The notes: a model not told the origin generated them from the sequence alone. 64,000 nucleotides of DNA from Acinetobacter zhairuonensis (GCF_022601715.1 NZ_JAKVIM010000003.1:62001-126000), one strand, 5' to 3'; shown: positions 47,991-58,438, counted from the first letter of the stretch. Made by a program: numbers and translations.

Positions 47991-48016
47991 AAACGCCATC
48001 AAATGGCGTTTTTTTA
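47991..48016 (+). terminator. Terminator of zapE
   Basis: Stem AAACGCCAT / ATGGCGTTT with a 3-base loop and T-run, directly after the zapE stop. Confidence 0.9.
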
Positions 48017-48346
48017 TGGGCGAAAGTATTGTATGTTAAATCAACATTTTTGCTTGTATATGGAAAATGCGTCAGTTCAAACAAGAAATGAAAATAAGTA
48101 ATTGGGATGAGTTTGATAAATGTTCTGAACTTAAGTCTAATTTCGACATTTTAAAAACTTAATACACTGTAAATAGAGTATTCATGGAAGTAATAATACA
48201 CACTAATCAGCATTTTATTTGATGATGTCAATATTTATTTTCAAGAAAATGCTTACTATTTAGGAATGTGATATTACTATTCAGCAAAGTATAAATCGGT
48301 ATACTAGAATCTCTTGTTATAAAAAGTAGCAATATCAGGAAAGACA
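48017..48346. other. Intergenic region before glcB
   Basis: About 330 bases of AT-rich sequence between the zapE terminator and glcB. It must hold the glcB promoter, and AGGAAAG lies just before the ATG. I see no other reading frame or repeat, and no confident promoter boxes. Confidence 0.6.
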
Positions 48347-50512
48347 ATGACTGTACGTATTCAAAAAGGTAAGTTAGCGATTGCTAAAGAACTTTACGAT
48401 TTCATCGAGAATGAAGCTTTACCAGGTTCTGGTTTGGACAGCGAAACATACTGGAAAAACTTTGAGCAAGTTGTTGTCGATCTTAGCCCAAAAAATAAAG
48501 CGCTTTTGGCAAAGCGTGACGATCTTCAGGCTAAAATTGATGAATGGCACCGCAACAACACATTTGAATTAGAAGCTTACAAAGCTTTCCTAAAAGAAAT
48601 TGGCTACTTGGTACCAGAAGTAGAAGATTTCCAGATCAGCACAGAAAATGTTGATGAAGAAATTGCATTATTGGCAGGACCACAATTGGTTGTACCTGTA
48701 CGTAATGCACGTTATTGCTTAAATGCGGCAAACGCACGTTGGGGTTCACTCTACGATGCACTTTACGGTTTTGATGTGATCTCTGAAGAAGGTGGCGCAG
48801 AAAAAGGTAAAGGCTACAACCCAGTACGTGGCGACAAAGTTATTGCATTTGCTAAGAATTTCTTAAATGAAACTTTCCCGCTTGCACAAGGTTCGCATGC
48901 TGATGCAACACGTTATGCAGTGGAAAATAACAAATTGGTTGTAACCCTTAAAGATGGTTCTACAACTGGTTTGGCTCATGAAGCACAATTTGTTGGCTTC
49001 AATGGTGAAGAAACTAATCCATCAGAAGTTGTTCTCTTGAACAATGGTTTGCATGCCATTATTGAAGTTGATGCAACCAGCCCAGTGGGTAAAACTGATG
49101 CTGCTGGTGTTAAAGACTTAGTGCTTGAGGCTGCAATCACAACCATTCAGGATTTAGAAGACTCTGTTGCAGCGGTTGATGCAGAAGAGAAAGTTGAAGG
49201 CTACCGTAACTGGTTAGGCTTAATGAAGGGTGATTTGCAAGAGTCTATCGAGAAAAATGGTAAAACCGTTACGCGTACATTGAATAAAGACCGTACCATT
49301 AAGAACTTAATTGGTGGTACTACGACATTACATGGTCGTTCACTCATGCTTCTTCGTAACGTTGGTCATTTAATGACGAACCCTGCGGTACTTGTAGATG
49401 GTGAAGAAATTTTTGAAGGCATCATGGATGCACTGGTAACACCATTGCTTACAATTGCTGATATTCGTGGTCAAAACGAGAACAAAAACTCTCGTAAAGG
49501 CTCGATGTATATCGTTAAGCCGAAGATGCATGGTCCAGAAGAAGTTGCATTTGCTGTTGAACTTTTTGAGCGTGCAGAACAAGCGCTTGGTCTGCCAGCG
49601 AAGTCTGTAAAAATTGGTATTATGGACGAAGAGCGTCGCACATCAGTGAACTTGAAAAACTGTATTGCAGCTGCTAAAGACCGTACTATCTTTATTAACA
49701 CGGGCTTTATGGACCGTACTGGTGATGAAATCCATACTTCTATGGAAGCTGCACCAGTTGTTCGTAAAGAAGCTGTTAAAACACAGAAATGGATTGCAGC
49801 ATACGAAAACCGTAACGTCGCAATTGGTTTAGAGTGTGGTTTGCAGGGCAAGGCACAAATTGGTAAAGGCATGTGGCCGAAGCCAGACAGCATGAAAGAT
49901 ATGTTGGCGACTAAAGCTGCACATCCAAATGCTGGTGCTTCATGTGCTTGGGTACCATCTCCAACAGGTGCTGCACTTCATGCAATGCATTACCATCAAG
50001 TAAATGTGAAAACACGTCAAGATCAGTTGAAAACTGAAGAAATGCTTTCATTGGATGACTTGTTAACGCCTCCTTTTGCACCAAATACTAACTGGTCAGC
50101 TGAAGAAATTAACAATGAGCTTGAAAATAACTGTCAAGGGATCCTGGGTTATGTGGTTCGTTGGGTTGATTTAGGTGTTGGTTGTTCTAAAGTTCCAGAT
50201 ATCAACAATGTTGGTTTAATGGAAGACCGTGCAACATTACGTATTTCTTCTCAACACGTGGCGAACTGGTTGCGTCACGGTATCGTATCGCGTGAACAGG
50301 TAGAAGAAGTGTTGAAGCGTATGGCGAAGATTGTTGATGGTCAAAATGCTGATGATCCATTGTATACACCAATGGCAACAGACTTTGATAACAATATTGC
50401 TTTCCAAGCTGCATCTGACCTTATTTTTAAAGGGGGTGTACAGCCTTCTGGTTATACAGAGCCATTATTGCACGCTGCGCGTTTAAAATTAAAAGGTTAT
50501 ACAGGCGACTAA
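48347..50512 (+). CDS. glcB: Malate synthase G
   Basis: Condenses glyoxylate with acetyl-CoA to malate in the glyoxylate bypass or glycolate use. The length of 721 is that of the large monomeric isoform G, not A. Recognisable segments are [25 protein letters not shown], the Mg-site block [39 protein letters not shown] and [17 protein letters not shown]. It is monocistronic with its own terminator; no glycolate oxidase genes or isocitrate lyase are adjacent. Confidence 0.97.
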   Translation: MTVRIQKGKLAIAKELYDFIENEALPGSGLDSETYWKNFEQVVVDLSPKNKALLAKRDDLQAKIDEWHRNNTFELEAYKAFLKEIGYLVPEVEDFQISTENVDEEIALLAGPQLVVPVRNARYCLNAANARWGSLYDALYGFDVISEEGGAEKGKGYNPVRGDKVIAFAKNFLNETFPLAQGSHADATRYAVENNKLVVTLKDGSTTGLAHEAQFVGFNGEETNPSEVVLLNNGLHAIIEVDATSPVGKTDAAGVKDLVLEAAITTIQDLEDSVAAVDAEEKVEGYRNWLGLMKGDLQESIEKNGKTVTRTLNKDRTIKNLIGGTTTLHGRSLMLLRNVGHLMTNPAVLVDGEEIFEGIMDALVTPLLTIADIRGQNENKNSRKGSMYIVKPKMHGPEEVAFAVELFERAEQALGLPAKSVKIGIMDEERRTSVNLKNCIAAAKDRTIFINTGFMDRTGDEIHTSMEAAPVVRKEAVKTQKWIAAYENRNVAIGLECGLQGKAQIGKGMWPKPDSMKDMLATKAAHPNAGASCAWVPSPTGAALHAMHYHQVNVKTRQDQLKTEEMLSLDDLLTPPFAPNTNWSAEEINNELENNCQGILGYVVRWVDLGVGCSKVPDINNVGLMEDRATLRISSQHVANWLRHGIVSREQVEEVLKRMAKIVDGQNADDPLYTPMATDFDNNIAFQAASDLIFKGGVQPSGYTEPLLHAARLKLKGYTGD

Positions 50513-50531
50513 GTTAGCCGTCTTTGTTAAT

Positions 50532-50560
50532 AAAAAAGCCTCCTTTTGGGGGCTTTTTTA
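50532..50560 (+). terminator. Terminator of glcB
   Basis: Stem AAAAAAGCCTCC / GGGGGCTTTTTT with a TTTT loop (one wobble), 20 bases after the glcB stop. Confidence 0.9.
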
Positions 50561-50653
50561 TTTGTGAATTTGTATGAGAGTTTTGAGAAAGTTTTTAAAG
50601 ATAGAAATTAAAAGTTGAAATTTAAATGAAAAAATTGGTGGGTATGGAAATAA

Positions 50654-50688
50654 AAAAACAGGACTTTTGATATAAAAGACCTGTTTTT
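50654..50688 (-). terminator. Terminator of the MarR gene
   Basis: Stem AAAACAGG-A-CTTTT / AAAAG-A-CCTGTTTT with one internal mismatch and flanking A/T runs, 16 bases past the minus-strand stop of the MarR gene. Confidence 0.75.
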
Positions 50689-50703
50689 AAGAAAACTTAA
50701 ATT

Positions 50704-51168
50704 TTATCGATTTAAGTTATTGAAAATATGTTTTAGGCTATCCATCATTTTTTCAATTTGAAGTGGAGTTAAGCCTTCAAAGGATTGCTCCAACACAGCA
50801 CTGGTTAAGTCATTAATCTTATGCGCCATCTCATGTCCTTTATCTGTAAGTACCACGCGCGTGATACGTGCATCATCTTCACATGAGTAGGTGTTGACTA
50901 AGCCTTCATCTTTTAGGCGATAAACAATTTTGGTGGTTGTAGACATTTTGGACACAACCATGTCTGAAAGATCAGAGACGCTAGCATTTGGTTTAGATTT
51001 TAATGCAATTAAGATGCGACGACGAGAATTATCCAAGCCATACTTTTTGAGGACCTGATCGACCTTTTGTACATGCTGCGAATAAACCTGTGTTACCCAG
51101 AAAAAAGGAAAGTTGTCTAGGCTGAAGTCATCAGTTGTAGGTAAAAATTTCGCATACTTTTTAGTCAT
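50704..51168 (-). CDS. MarR-family transcriptional regulator
   Basis: A 154-residue winged-HTH regulator. The recognition region reads ASVSDLSDMVVSKMSTTTKIVYRLKDEGLV, followed by the wing with the DDARITRVVLTDKG motif. The dimerisation helices lie at both ends. It faces a 690-base AT-rich region that leads to the TerC-type gene. Nothing identifies its ligand or targets. Confidence 0.88.
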   Translation of the reverse strand: MTKKYAKFLPTTDDFSLDNFPFFWVTQVYSQHVQKVDQVLKKYGLDNSRRRILIALKSKPNASVSDLSDMVVSKMSTTTKIVYRLKDEGLVNTYSCEDDARITRVVLTDKGHEMAHKINDLTSAVLEQSFEGLTPLQIEKMMDSLKHIFNNLNR

Positions 51169-51860
51169 ATGTGATTCCCGTCATTTATTTTTATATTGCT
51201 TAATTTTATGAGAAATATCTCGCAATAGGCAATATAACTGTGATGAAATAGTCAATTAGAAATCAACAAGATGTGTATTTCTATTTAAATATGACTAAAT
51301 CGTGTTCCTTAAAGTGCTGATTTAAAGATGTTAATTTCAATAAGCACTGCTATGATTTAGGTCATTGTTTTGTGTGGATTGAGCTGAAGTTTAATGGGGT
51401 TATATTGCTCGCAGCATCAAATCCTACACGTGAAATTAGTTAGGATAAGCAATTCAATTAATTTAAATATGTTTAAAAAATGATCTGCAAATCCATTTGA
51501 GTGTTCATTTTAGTGAAAAAAAATCATTTGAAAACTCTCTTTGTTAACTAAACTTAACTGATGCGACTACCATCAGAAATAAAAATTGACACATTAATCA
51601 TTTAAATATTTATGTATAACAAAGCTTTATTGTGATGTAGTTCCTATTTAAAATAATCAAAAAAAATTGTGACTGCTCGGTTTTTTAGTTTTGTTACAAT
51701 CAATTTGGTCAATGTACTTGAATTGTATCCATTGATGATATTTTAATCTCTTCTTAAAATCAAATGTAAATTTATGATTTGTAAAAAAATTAAAAAAAGT
51801 AATTACAAAATGGAGAGAGTATGCATAATAAAACAATCTATTGTCGAAAAGAGGTTTTAC
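51169..51860. other. Long AT-rich intergenic region
   Basis: About 690 bases between the divergent MarR gene and the leader ORF, far richer in A/T than the flanks and without a gene I can support. It presumably holds the promoters of both sides. The part near 51800 is the 5' leader of the TerC-type mRNA. Confidence 0.6.
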
Positions 51861-51929
51861 ATGGATCCGTCGCCGTGCAGGTCTAGCTTATTGAAATTAC
51901 GCCTTGAGTTATTTGAGGTGGGTAAATAA
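51861..51929 (+). CDS. Leader peptide (uORF) of the TerC-type gene, begins MDPSP
   Basis: A 22-codon frame with the strong site AGAGG six bases before its ATG. The peptide reads [18 protein letters not shown] and then EVGK. Its stop TAA (51927-51929) overlaps the ATG of the downstream gene by one base (TAATG), and the downstream ribosome binding site GAGGTG lies inside the uORF. Translation of the two is therefore coupled. An N-terminal run of acidic residue and prolines is the feature of MgtL (MEPDPTP...), where it makes elongating ribosomes fall off at low Mg2+. By analogy this peptide may sense cation level for a membrane transporter. Coding status and function are inferred. Confidence 0.7.
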   Translation: MDPSPCRSSLLKLRLELFEVGK

Positions 51930-53461
51930 TGGAATTCTTATTAGATCCTGGAATTTGGGTAGGATTACTTACCTTAATTGTATTAGAAATTGTTTTAGGT
52001 ATTGATAACCTAGTATTTATTGCCATTTTGGCAGATAAACTTCCACCAGAACAACGTGATAAAGCACGTGTTATTGGTCTTTCTCTCGCATTAATTATGC
52101 GCTTAGGACTATTGTCCGTGATCTCTTGGTTGGTTACTTTGACCAAACCGCTTATCCAAATTGCCGATTTATCCTTTTCGGGGCGTGATTTGATTCTGCT
52201 CTTTGGTGGACTGTTCCTTGTGTATAAGGCTGTTACCGAATTGCACGAAAAAATGGAAGGTAAGCCAGAAATTAAATCCACTTCATCTGTTGTATATGCG
52301 GGCTTTTGGGCTGTTGTTGCGCAGATTATTGTTCTGGATGCAGTTTTCTCACTAGATTCAGTCATTACCGCAATTGGTATGGTTGATAATATTTATGTGA
52401 TGATGGCTGCGGTGACCATTGCAGTTATTGTGATGCTATTTGCATCCAAGCCATTAACCAGCTTTGTAAACCGTCATCCAACGGTGGTCATTCTGTGTTT
52501 AAGCTTCCTATTATTAATCGGGATTAGCCTGATAGCTGAAGGTTTCGGATTCCATATTCCGAAGGGTTATATCTATTCGGGTATTGGTGTAGCAATTCTG
52601 ATTGAAGCTTTTAATCAGTACTCAAAACGTAATGTAGCTAAACATGAATCTAAGATTCCTTTGCGCCATCGTACTGCAGACTCTATTTTAAAGCTCATGG
52701 GTGGCAAAGTTGAGTCATCGCAATTGGGTGCTCAGCAAATTGAAGCACATGAGGCATTTGCGGCAGAAGAGCGCTACATGATTGGTGGTGTTTTGACTTT
52801 GGCAGAGCGTTCAGTTGCATCGATTATGACACCGCGTAATCTAATTTCTTGGATTGATTTAAACGATACGCCTGAAAAAATCCGTGAGCAGGTGCTTGCA
52901 GTGCCGCACAGTTTATTTCCAGTTTGCCGTGGCAGCTTGGATAAAGTCATTAGTGTAGTGCGTGCTAAAGAATTATTAGATGTGCTAGATGATGGTGAAG
53001 AAGAACTCAAGGCATTAATTAAGCGTCAACGTCCAATTTTCATTTTTGAGAAGATGAAAGTGATTGATGCGATTAATACCTTAAGAACGTCTAAGGGTTC
53101 ATTGGTTCTTGTAACAGATGAATTTGCCAATGTGAAAGGCTTAATTTCACCACTCGATGTTTTTGAAGCGATTGCGGGTGAATTCCCGGACGCAGATGAA
53201 CAGTTAGATCTGGTTAAAATTAACGATGAAACTTGGAAAGCTTCTGGAATGCTAGATTTGTATCAGTTGGAACTAGAACTGGGTATGCTGGATTTAGTTG
53301 AAGATGATGCAGGTTATATGAGTGTTGCGGGTTTACTTTTAGATAAAACCCAAGGCGATGTTCAAGTCGGAACGAAGTTGGATTATCAAGGTGTTCACTT
53401 CGAAGTGACGGAACTGGAAGATAATCGCATTAAATATGTCACGATTATGTATCGCCATTAA
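51929..53461 (+). CDS. TerC-CBS-CorC membrane protein (YoaE/YegH-like)
   Basis: An inner-membrane protein of 510 residues in three parts. The first is a TerC-like domain with seven helices (residues 1-235, motifs [16 protein letters not shown] and [16 protein letters not shown], whose acidic residues suggest a metal path). The second is a pair of CBS domains (about 290-420, [15 protein letters not shown]...[22 protein letters not shown]). The third is a C-terminal CorC/HlyC domain. The layout is that of E. coli YoaE and YegH. TerC relatives export Mn2+ and CorC relatives influence Mg2+/Co2+ efflux, so divalent-cation transport is a reasonable inference. It is preceded by a coupled leader ORF. 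Confidence 0.9.
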   Translation: MEFLLDPGIWVGLLTLIVLEIVLGIDNLVFIAILADKLPPEQRDKARVIGLSLALIMRLGLLSVISWLVTLTKPLIQIADLSFSGRDLILLFGGLFLVYKAVTELHEKMEGKPEIKSTSSVVYAGFWAVVAQIIVLDAVFSLDSVITAIGMVDNIYVMMAAVTIAVIVMLFASKPLTSFVNRHPTVVILCLSFLLLIGISLIAEGFGFHIPKGYIYSGIGVAILIEAFNQYSKRNVAKHESKIPLRHRTADSILKLMGGKVESSQLGAQQIEAHEAFAAEERYMIGGVLTLAERSVASIMTPRNLISWIDLNDTPEKIREQVLAVPHSLFPVCRGSLDKVISVVRAKELLDVLDDGEEELKALIKRQRPIFIFEKMKVIDAINTLRTSKGSLVLVTDEFANVKGLISPLDVFEAIAGEFPDADEQLDLVKINDETWKASGMLDLYQLELELGMLDLVEDDAGYMSVAGLLLDKTQGDVQVGTKLDYQGVHFEVTELEDNRIKYVTIMYRH

Positions 53462-53473
53462 TTAAGTTTGTTA

Positions 53474-53501
53474 AAAAAAGCCCGAAAGTTCGGGCTTTTT
53501 T
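53474..53501 (+). terminator. Terminator of the TerC-type gene
   Basis: Stem AAAAAGCCCGAA / TTCGGGCTTTTT with an AG loop and T-run. It lies between this gene and the convergent hydrolase and could serve both. Confidence 0.9.
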
Positions 53502-53557
53502 ATTGAATAAAAAGTCCATCAAGTCAGATTGGAGTGTTGTGCAGCTTGATGGAAAAA

Positions 53558-54421
53558 CTAGTTGCGTAGCTGTTGTTCAATCACATCCCAAAGGTTGCAA
53601 TGTGATTTTCGGAACATCTGCATGTGTCCAATACTTTTATATTGAAACTGTTGAGGTATTAGCTCAATCATGGATGTTTCAGCATTCGGGTAAAGTTTGA
53701 GTAGCGCTTGTACATTGGATTGGGTGGCAATTTCATCATCAGAGGCCCAAATTGCTGTAATTGGGCAAGTGATTTGATCGTGATAGTTCGGTAGTTGTTC
53801 CTTTTTAACAGCATGCATGACATAACCTTGTGTCCCACAAAACTCAGCCCATTGTTTGGCAACTTTTTTAGGCAGGTTTTCCCCCATACCAATTATTTTG
53901 GTAGCACCAAATCCTTTTAGCTTGCTGGAGATTGGGAAAAGTAAATTGAACATGATTGGGGCGAGTAATTTGGTCTTGCCTTTCAAGCCATGTATATGCC
54001 CTGTAGAACCTGATACTGCAATCACTTTGGCAACCTTCGGGTAATTGGGGGAGATGCCAAGTAGCTGACCACCTGCACTATGACCCAGTAAAATGACTTG
54101 AGAAGCTTGAGTTTGTTCCAATAGGCAATCTATTGCAGCAGTGATATCGAGTTGTCCCCAATCGACAATACTGGCTTCAGATAGGTGTAATGGACCATGT
54201 AACGAGGCACCAATGCCTCTAAAGTCAAAGCTCATGACGCTATAGCCCATGCTACTCAGCCACTCGGCGTAGGAGTGATAGAATTCCTTAACAATACCTG
54301 TAGCAGGGCAGATTAAGATGGGTAGGGCTTTGTCGGAATTCACTTGGCTTGGGTAAAGCTTTGCACTTAATTTATAGCCATCCGCACAATGTATGTATAA
54401 GGATTTAACTTGAGTGTCCAT
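53558..54421 (-). CDS. Alpha/beta hydrolase
   Basis: A 287-residue cytoplasmic serine hydrolase of the alpha/beta fold. The nucleophile elbow is GHSAGG near residue 113. The likely Asp is in IWASDDEIA near 228, and the likely His is in SIGHMQMF near 267. SFDFRGIGAS near residue 69 is the usual strand after the oxyanion region. It resembles the predicted serine aminopeptidase/lysophospholipase-type hydrolases. The substrate is unknown. Confidence 0.85.
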   Translation of the reverse strand: MDTQVKSLYIHCADGYKLSAKLYPSQVNSDKALPILICPATGIVKEFYHSYAEWLSSMGYSVMSFDFRGIGASLHGPLHLSEASIVDWGQLDITAAIDCLLEQTQASQVILLGHSAGGQLLGISPNYPKVAKVIAVSGSTGHIHGLKGKTKLLAPIMFNLLFPISSKLKGFGATKIIGMGENLPKKVAKQWAEFCGTQGYVMHAVKKEQLPNYHDQITCPITAIWASDDEIATQSNVQALLKLYPNAETSMIELIPQQFQYKSIGHMQMFRKSHCNLWDVIEQQLRN

Positions 54422-54537
54422 GAGTAAAGTTTCAAGAGCTGTCTCTCAATACTTTAGCTAAGTTCCAAAAAGAAACTTGTAAAAAGTATGACTTATAAGT
54501 CTGATAAGCGTATGAAATTCTTAAATAGGGTTGTTAA

Positions 54538-54993
54538 ATGGTTGTATATTTTTCTGTTGCTGTGAAGCTGGCGATTATTTTTAGTGGGTTATTTTTATGG
54601 GTGGGCATGTTCACAGGGGTTTGGAAATACTGGCAGATCAGGAAATCGTCACAAGCACGAGCGCATTATTATGTGGATATTGCGCACCGAAGTAGCTTGT
54701 TATATGCACCTGCAAGTTTAATTTTAGCAGTCTTGGCTGCATTTTCAGTCTGGTCAGAGTTGTGGAATTTGGTCTTTGTTTTACTGAATGTATTCTTTTT
54801 TAGTGCTTCGATTTTAAGTTATGTTTTGCATGGCTTTTTAAAAGATACGTATAATCAATTTAAACAACCACATCGGCTAGGAAAACGAATTCTGCCAAAA
54901 AGTGTGATGACCTTTTGTATGTGCTTATTGGTGTTGAGTGAGTTATTTGCGACAGGAATGTTGATCTTGGGAGCAGGGCTATATCTTTTTTAA
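54538..54993 (+). CDS. Four-helix membrane protein of unknown function
   Basis: A 151-residue protein with about four hydrophobic helices (roughly residues 5-28, 53-70, 75-98 and 121-150). They are joined by a basic loop RKSSQARAHYYVDIAHRSS and a charged HGFLKDTYNQFKQPHRLGKR loop. I recognise no family. It is divergent from the hydrolase and convergent with another small membrane protein. Confidence 0.65.
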   Translation: MVVYFSVAVKLAIIFSGLFLWVGMFTGVWKYWQIRKSSQARAHYYVDIAHRSSLLYAPASLILAVLAAFSVWSELWNLVFVLLNVFFFSASILSYVLHGFLKDTYNQFKQPHRLGKRILPKSVMTFCMCLLVLSELFATGMLILGAGLYLF

Positions 54994-55039
54994 TAATTAT
55001 AATTTGGTTTTAAAGATGGATGAATAATCATCCATCTGT

Positions 55040-55282
55040 TTAATCGGTGGACTTGGATTTCTTTTGAGCACGGAACCTCTGGTCAATGGCGGCCCAACCA
55101 TAAAAGGCGGCAGAGACAAAAAGCGCGTAGGCAAAATATTCCGCTTTAAGGTGCCCTTGAATTAATCCATGAAATAGCAAAGTAAGCATCAGGGCCACGG
55201 TAGTGCTTAAATAGGTGACCATGTTTTTATTTGCCTTCAGAGCGTTAATGAAGACTTGCTTATTGAAATGTAATGATAACAT
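55040..55282 (-). CDS. Small two-helix membrane protein
   Basis: 80 residues from the ATG at 55282, chosen because a near-perfect AGGAGG lies seven bases upstream. An in-frame ATG two codons earlier sits too close to that site. Two hydrophobic segments (MVTYLSTTVALMLTLLFHGL and AEYFAYALFVSAAFYGWAAI) are followed by a basic end. No family is recognised. The strong ribosome binding site makes a real gene likely. Confidence 0.65.
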   Translation of the reverse strand: MLSLHFNKQVFINALKANKNMVTYLSTTVALMLTLLFHGLIQGHLKAEYFAYALFVSAAFYGWAAIDQRFRAQKKSKSTD

Positions 55283-55288
55283 CTCCAT

Positions 55289-55766
55289 CCCTCCTATGAA
55301 TTTGACTGAAACCTAAGTGTTTTAGTCGGATTGGTTAGTAATGTTGTACTTCGAATTTAGGGGTATTTCAATAGTTAATACCTTTATTTTGTCGAAAAAC
55401 TATTACTAATATAAAAATTTATATGGGAAATTGTTTATTTTATGAATAGTTCATATTTTATTAGGTAATGCTACCTTGTACATTTGTATGGGGGCAAATG
55501 TCATCAATATGAGCTTCATCGCCTGACACTTAGCCTAATTCGATATACGAAAAAACTTAATAGTGCTTAAGTCGAATAAAGCAAGAAACAGACCAGATTG
55601 AGGGAATATAAAACGAGACGTATCGCTGGTGTGATACATGCAGGGCATGTTATTGCATTTCTGCGAAAAGTAAACAATAAAGGTAGATTTGGGTAAAACC
55701 GACTTTTATTGGTCACATATAAAATCTAATTTGGGTAAAATTGGATTTTAATAACAAATCGAAAGA
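55289..55766. other. Intergenic region before the brnQ 3' end, with a short direct repeat
   Basis: About 480 bases without a gene. A 12-base direct repeat ATTTGGGTAAAA occurs at 55687-55698 and 55729-55740. The second copy lies within an imperfect inverted repeat (about 55722-55750) that could terminate brnQ on the minus strand. Nothing else was seen. Confidence 0.5.
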
Positions 55767-57059
55767 TTATTTTCTAAATTTGTCGCAGATGATTGCAATA
55801 ACTAAGACCAGCAAAGATGGGATTAGCCATGCAAGATTTTGTTCATTCAGAGGTAAATGTTGAACAAATTCAGGTAAAAAAGCATTCAGTTCTGCTGCTT
55901 TAAGACCTTCTAATATACCAAAGAGAAAAGATACTGCTGTGACTGGTGCAATAACTGCTGGTGGATTTTTACAGAATTTTGCAAAGAAGCTCAGCATAAT
56001 CACAACAATTGCAGGCGGATAGATCGCACACAATACAGGTACTGAAACTGCAATCAGTTTAGTTAAACCTAAGTTGGAGATGAGTAGAGAAAATCCAATT
56101 AAAACAAAGACTAAAATTTTATATGGGATTTTAGTTAATTCTGAGAAGTATTCTGCACAAGCGCAAGTCAGACCAATTGCAGTGACCATACAGGCAAGGA
56201 AAATCATACCAGTTAGGAAGATTGAACCTAGGTCGCCGAATGCATGTTGTACGTAAGCATGTAAAATGATTGCGCCATTGGCTGCATTTGGAGCAACTTC
56301 GTGGCTTCCAAGACCGAGTTTAAATAGGCTGAGATAAACCAGCGTTAAACCTACACCTGAAATTAAGCCAGCAATTACAGCATACTTGGTAACTAACTTC
56401 TTATCCGTTACACCACGTGAATGGATCGCATGAATAATCACAATACCAAAAACCAGTGCGCCTAGCGTATCCATGGTGAGATAGCCATTCACAAAACCTT
56501 CAGAGACAGGGCTGGCGACATAATTATTAATTGCAGGCGGGATGTAACCTGCTGGGATTAAAAATGCAGCAATACCGAGCACAGCAAGAGAAATGATCTT
56601 AATTGGTGCAAGGAAATGTCCAACCGTATCCAAGAGTTTGTTTGGATAGAGTGAAACAAGTGTCACAATAGCAAAATAAATAACGCTATAAATAAATAAG
56701 CTATTTGCTGAAGTGCCAAAATAAGATGAAAAACCAATCTCATAAGAAACTGTTGCTGTACGTGGCGTAGCAAAGAGCGGTCCTACAGCCAAATAACAGA
56801 CAACGGTCAAGATTAAACTTGCTACTTTACCAAGTGGGGAACTCAATAGTTGAATTGAGCCTTCTACACGTGAAAGGGCAATAATCGTGATTACAGGTAA
56901 ACCCACGGCAGTGACAAGGAAGCCTGCAGCTGCAAGCCAAACGTGTTCACCTGCTTGTTGGGCAACAATAGGTGGAAAGATAATATTGCCTGCTCCAATG
57001 AACAGAGCAAAGGTCATAAAACCCAAGGCAATAATATCTCGAGTACGAAGATTCGTCAT
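55767..57059 (-). CDS. brnQ: Branched-chain amino acid carrier BrnQ
   Basis: A sodium-coupled importer of Leu, Ile and Val (LIVCS family), 430 residues with about twelve helices. The N-terminal block [25 protein letters not shown] near residue 13 is the family signature, and [18 protein letters not shown] near residue 92 is the second. It is a single gene, divergent from the region before map. Confidence 0.93.
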   Translation of the reverse strand: MTNLRTRDIIALGFMTFALFIGAGNIIFPPIVAQQAGEHVWLAAAGFLVTAVGLPVITIIALSRVEGSIQLLSSPLGKVASLILTVVCYLAVGPLFATPRTATVSYEIGFSSYFGTSANSLFIYSVIYFAIVTLVSLYPNKLLDTVGHFLAPIKIISLAVLGIAAFLIPAGYIPPAINNYVASPVSEGFVNGYLTMDTLGALVFGIVIIHAIHSRGVTDKKLVTKYAVIAGLISGVGLTLVYLSLFKLGLGSHEVAPNAANGAIILHAYVQHAFGDLGSIFLTGMIFLACMVTAIGLTCACAEYFSELTKIPYKILVFVLIGFSLLISNLGLTKLIAVSVPVLCAIYPPAIVVIMLSFFAKFCKNPPAVIAPVTAVSFLFGILEGLKAAELNAFLPEFVQHLPLNEQNLAWLIPSLLVLVIAIICDKFRK

Positions 57060-57209
57060 ATCAGGAGATGCATTGACTAAAAACAGGCGATTCTAGTAGA
57101 AAAATAAGGACTTGGGAAAATTTTTTATATGTAATATGAATTTTTTTTATACAGTCTTTTCTGTGATTTATTCAATGGTCGAATTATATTGCTGAAAATG
57201 GATGAAAAA

Positions 57210-57314
57210 ATGCTAAACAATATGTTTAGAAATTTGTTAAAAAAATCATCGTGTATGGGGTTAATCTTGCTGTTGTTTTGCATTTTGGGGTTGGCTGCGA
57301 ACTCTAGTGATTAG
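57210..57314 (+). CDS. Possible small membrane peptide
   Basis: A 34-codon frame, too short for usual gene calling. A basic start (MLNNMFRNLLKKSSC) is followed by a hydrophobic stretch MGLILLLFCILGLAA and a short polar end NSSD. GGA lies about seven bases upstream; an in-frame ATG at 57198 adds four residues (MDEK). It looks like a single-helix membrane peptide or an isolated signal sequence. Composition alone supports it, so confidence is low. Confidence 0.35.
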   Translation: MLNNMFRNLLKKSSCMGLILLLFCILGLAANSSD

Positions 57315-57389
57315 GCAGAGTGAGTGTGTTAAGCAACATTTTTAAATGAAAAGGATTATAATGCCTGCATCATTTAAGAGGGTGAGGAT

Positions 57390-58187
57390 ATGCTGGCTTC
57401 TTCAGTAGTGATTAAAACTGAGCAAGATATTGAAAAACTGCGTGTGTCTGGACGTCTGGCTGCACAAGTTTTGGCAATGATTGGCGAGCATGTTAAACCT
57501 GGTGTAAGTACAGAATATCTTGATGATATTTGCCATGATTATATTGTGAATACCTTAAACGTGACTCCTGCAAATATTGGTTATTATGGCTATACCAAAA
57601 CCACCTGTATTTCTCCGAATGAAGTGGTTTGTCACGGAATTCCATCTGCAACCCGTATTTTAGAAGATGGAGACATTATTAATATTGATGTTGCGATCAT
57701 TAAAGATGGGTATTTTGGTGATACCAGCCGAATGTACTATGTGGGAAGTGTGAAACCGGAAGCCAAAAAACTGGTGGATACAACCTATGAAGCCATGCTA
57801 GCAGGAATTCAAGCTGTTAAACCTGATGCAACTTTGGGTGATATTGGTTTTGCGATACAGTCTGTGGCGCAACGTGAGGGCTTTAGTATTGTCAAGGACT
57901 ACTGTGGGCATGGGATTGGTAAGGTTTATCATGAACAACCAAGTGTTTTGCATTATGGTCAGCCAGGGCAAGGTTTAAAACTCAAGAAAGGCATGGTGTT
58001 CACCATTGAGCCGATGGTGAATATAGGTCGCGGAACGGTGAAAGAGTTAAAAGACGGTTGGACTGTAGTGACCGTGGATAAGTCGCTTTCTGCGCAATGG
58101 GAGCATATGGTTGCAGTTACGGATACAGGATTTGAATTGTTGACCCCGTGGCCAGAAGGAACAGGTGATTATCCTGAAATCAAGTGA
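57390..58187 (+). CDS. map: Methionine aminopeptidase, type I
   Basis: Removes the N-terminal Met from new proteins. Metal ligands are in place: NIDVAIIKDGYFGDTSRMY (two Asp), YCGHGIGKVYHEQPSVLH (His) and FTIEPMVNIG plus SAQWEHMVAVT (two Glu). The length of 265 is typical. It is unlinked to rpsB-tsf here, and Acinetobacter-type genomes often carry more than one map gene. An alternative start is the ATG of the ribosome-proximal GAGGGTGAGGAT site region. Confidence 0.92.
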   Translation: MLASSVVIKTEQDIEKLRVSGRLAAQVLAMIGEHVKPGVSTEYLDDICHDYIVNTLNVTPANIGYYGYTKTTCISPNEVVCHGIPSATRILEDGDIINIDVAIIKDGYFGDTSRMYYVGSVKPEAKKLVDTTYEAMLAGIQAVKPDATLGDIGFAIQSVAQREGFSIVKDYCGHGIGKVYHEQPSVLHYGQPGQGLKLKKGMVFTIEPMVNIGRGTVKELKDGWTVVTVDKSLSAQWEHMVAVTDTGFELLTPWPEGTGDYPEIK

Positions 58188-58406
58188 CAACTGAATGAAG
58201 GTTGAATTTAGACTTAAGTCTTAACTTCTGTCTTATTGCGGGGATTAATAGCTAATTTCTATAATATTTAGGGTTGAAGTTACTATTCTCTAGCTTGAGT
58301 GAATATTAGTCAGTTGAACTAATCGTTTTTTTATATTTGATGAAATTTTGTGCGATCTATATAATGCACTCCAAGATTCTAGCTGTAGTTTCTTATTTTA
58401 AGTTTC

Positions 58407-58438
58407 AAGCTTATCCTTCTCGGATAAGCTTTTTTTTT
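58407..58438. terminator. Intrinsic terminator between map and the LysR gene
   Basis: Stem AAGCTTATCC / GGATAAGCTT (58407-58416 with 58422-58431) with a 5-base loop and a long T-run to 58438. It is oriented for plus-strand transcripts and lies immediately before the LysR stop. Confidence 0.88.

Noticed and set aside
49471-49893. A 140-codon minus-strand frame inside glcB
   Set aside because: It is antisense to the conserved malate synthase core, with no ribosome binding site or similarity.
51810-51929. Longer leader ORF starting at ATG 51810
   Set aside because: It is in frame with the 22-codon leader, but no ribosome binding site precedes it, while ATG 51861 has a strong one.
51883-52365. 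A 160-codon minus-strand frame over the TerC-type gene
   Set aside because: It lies opposite the conserved N-terminal TerC domain and its leader, has no family likeness, and is a shadow of the real gene.
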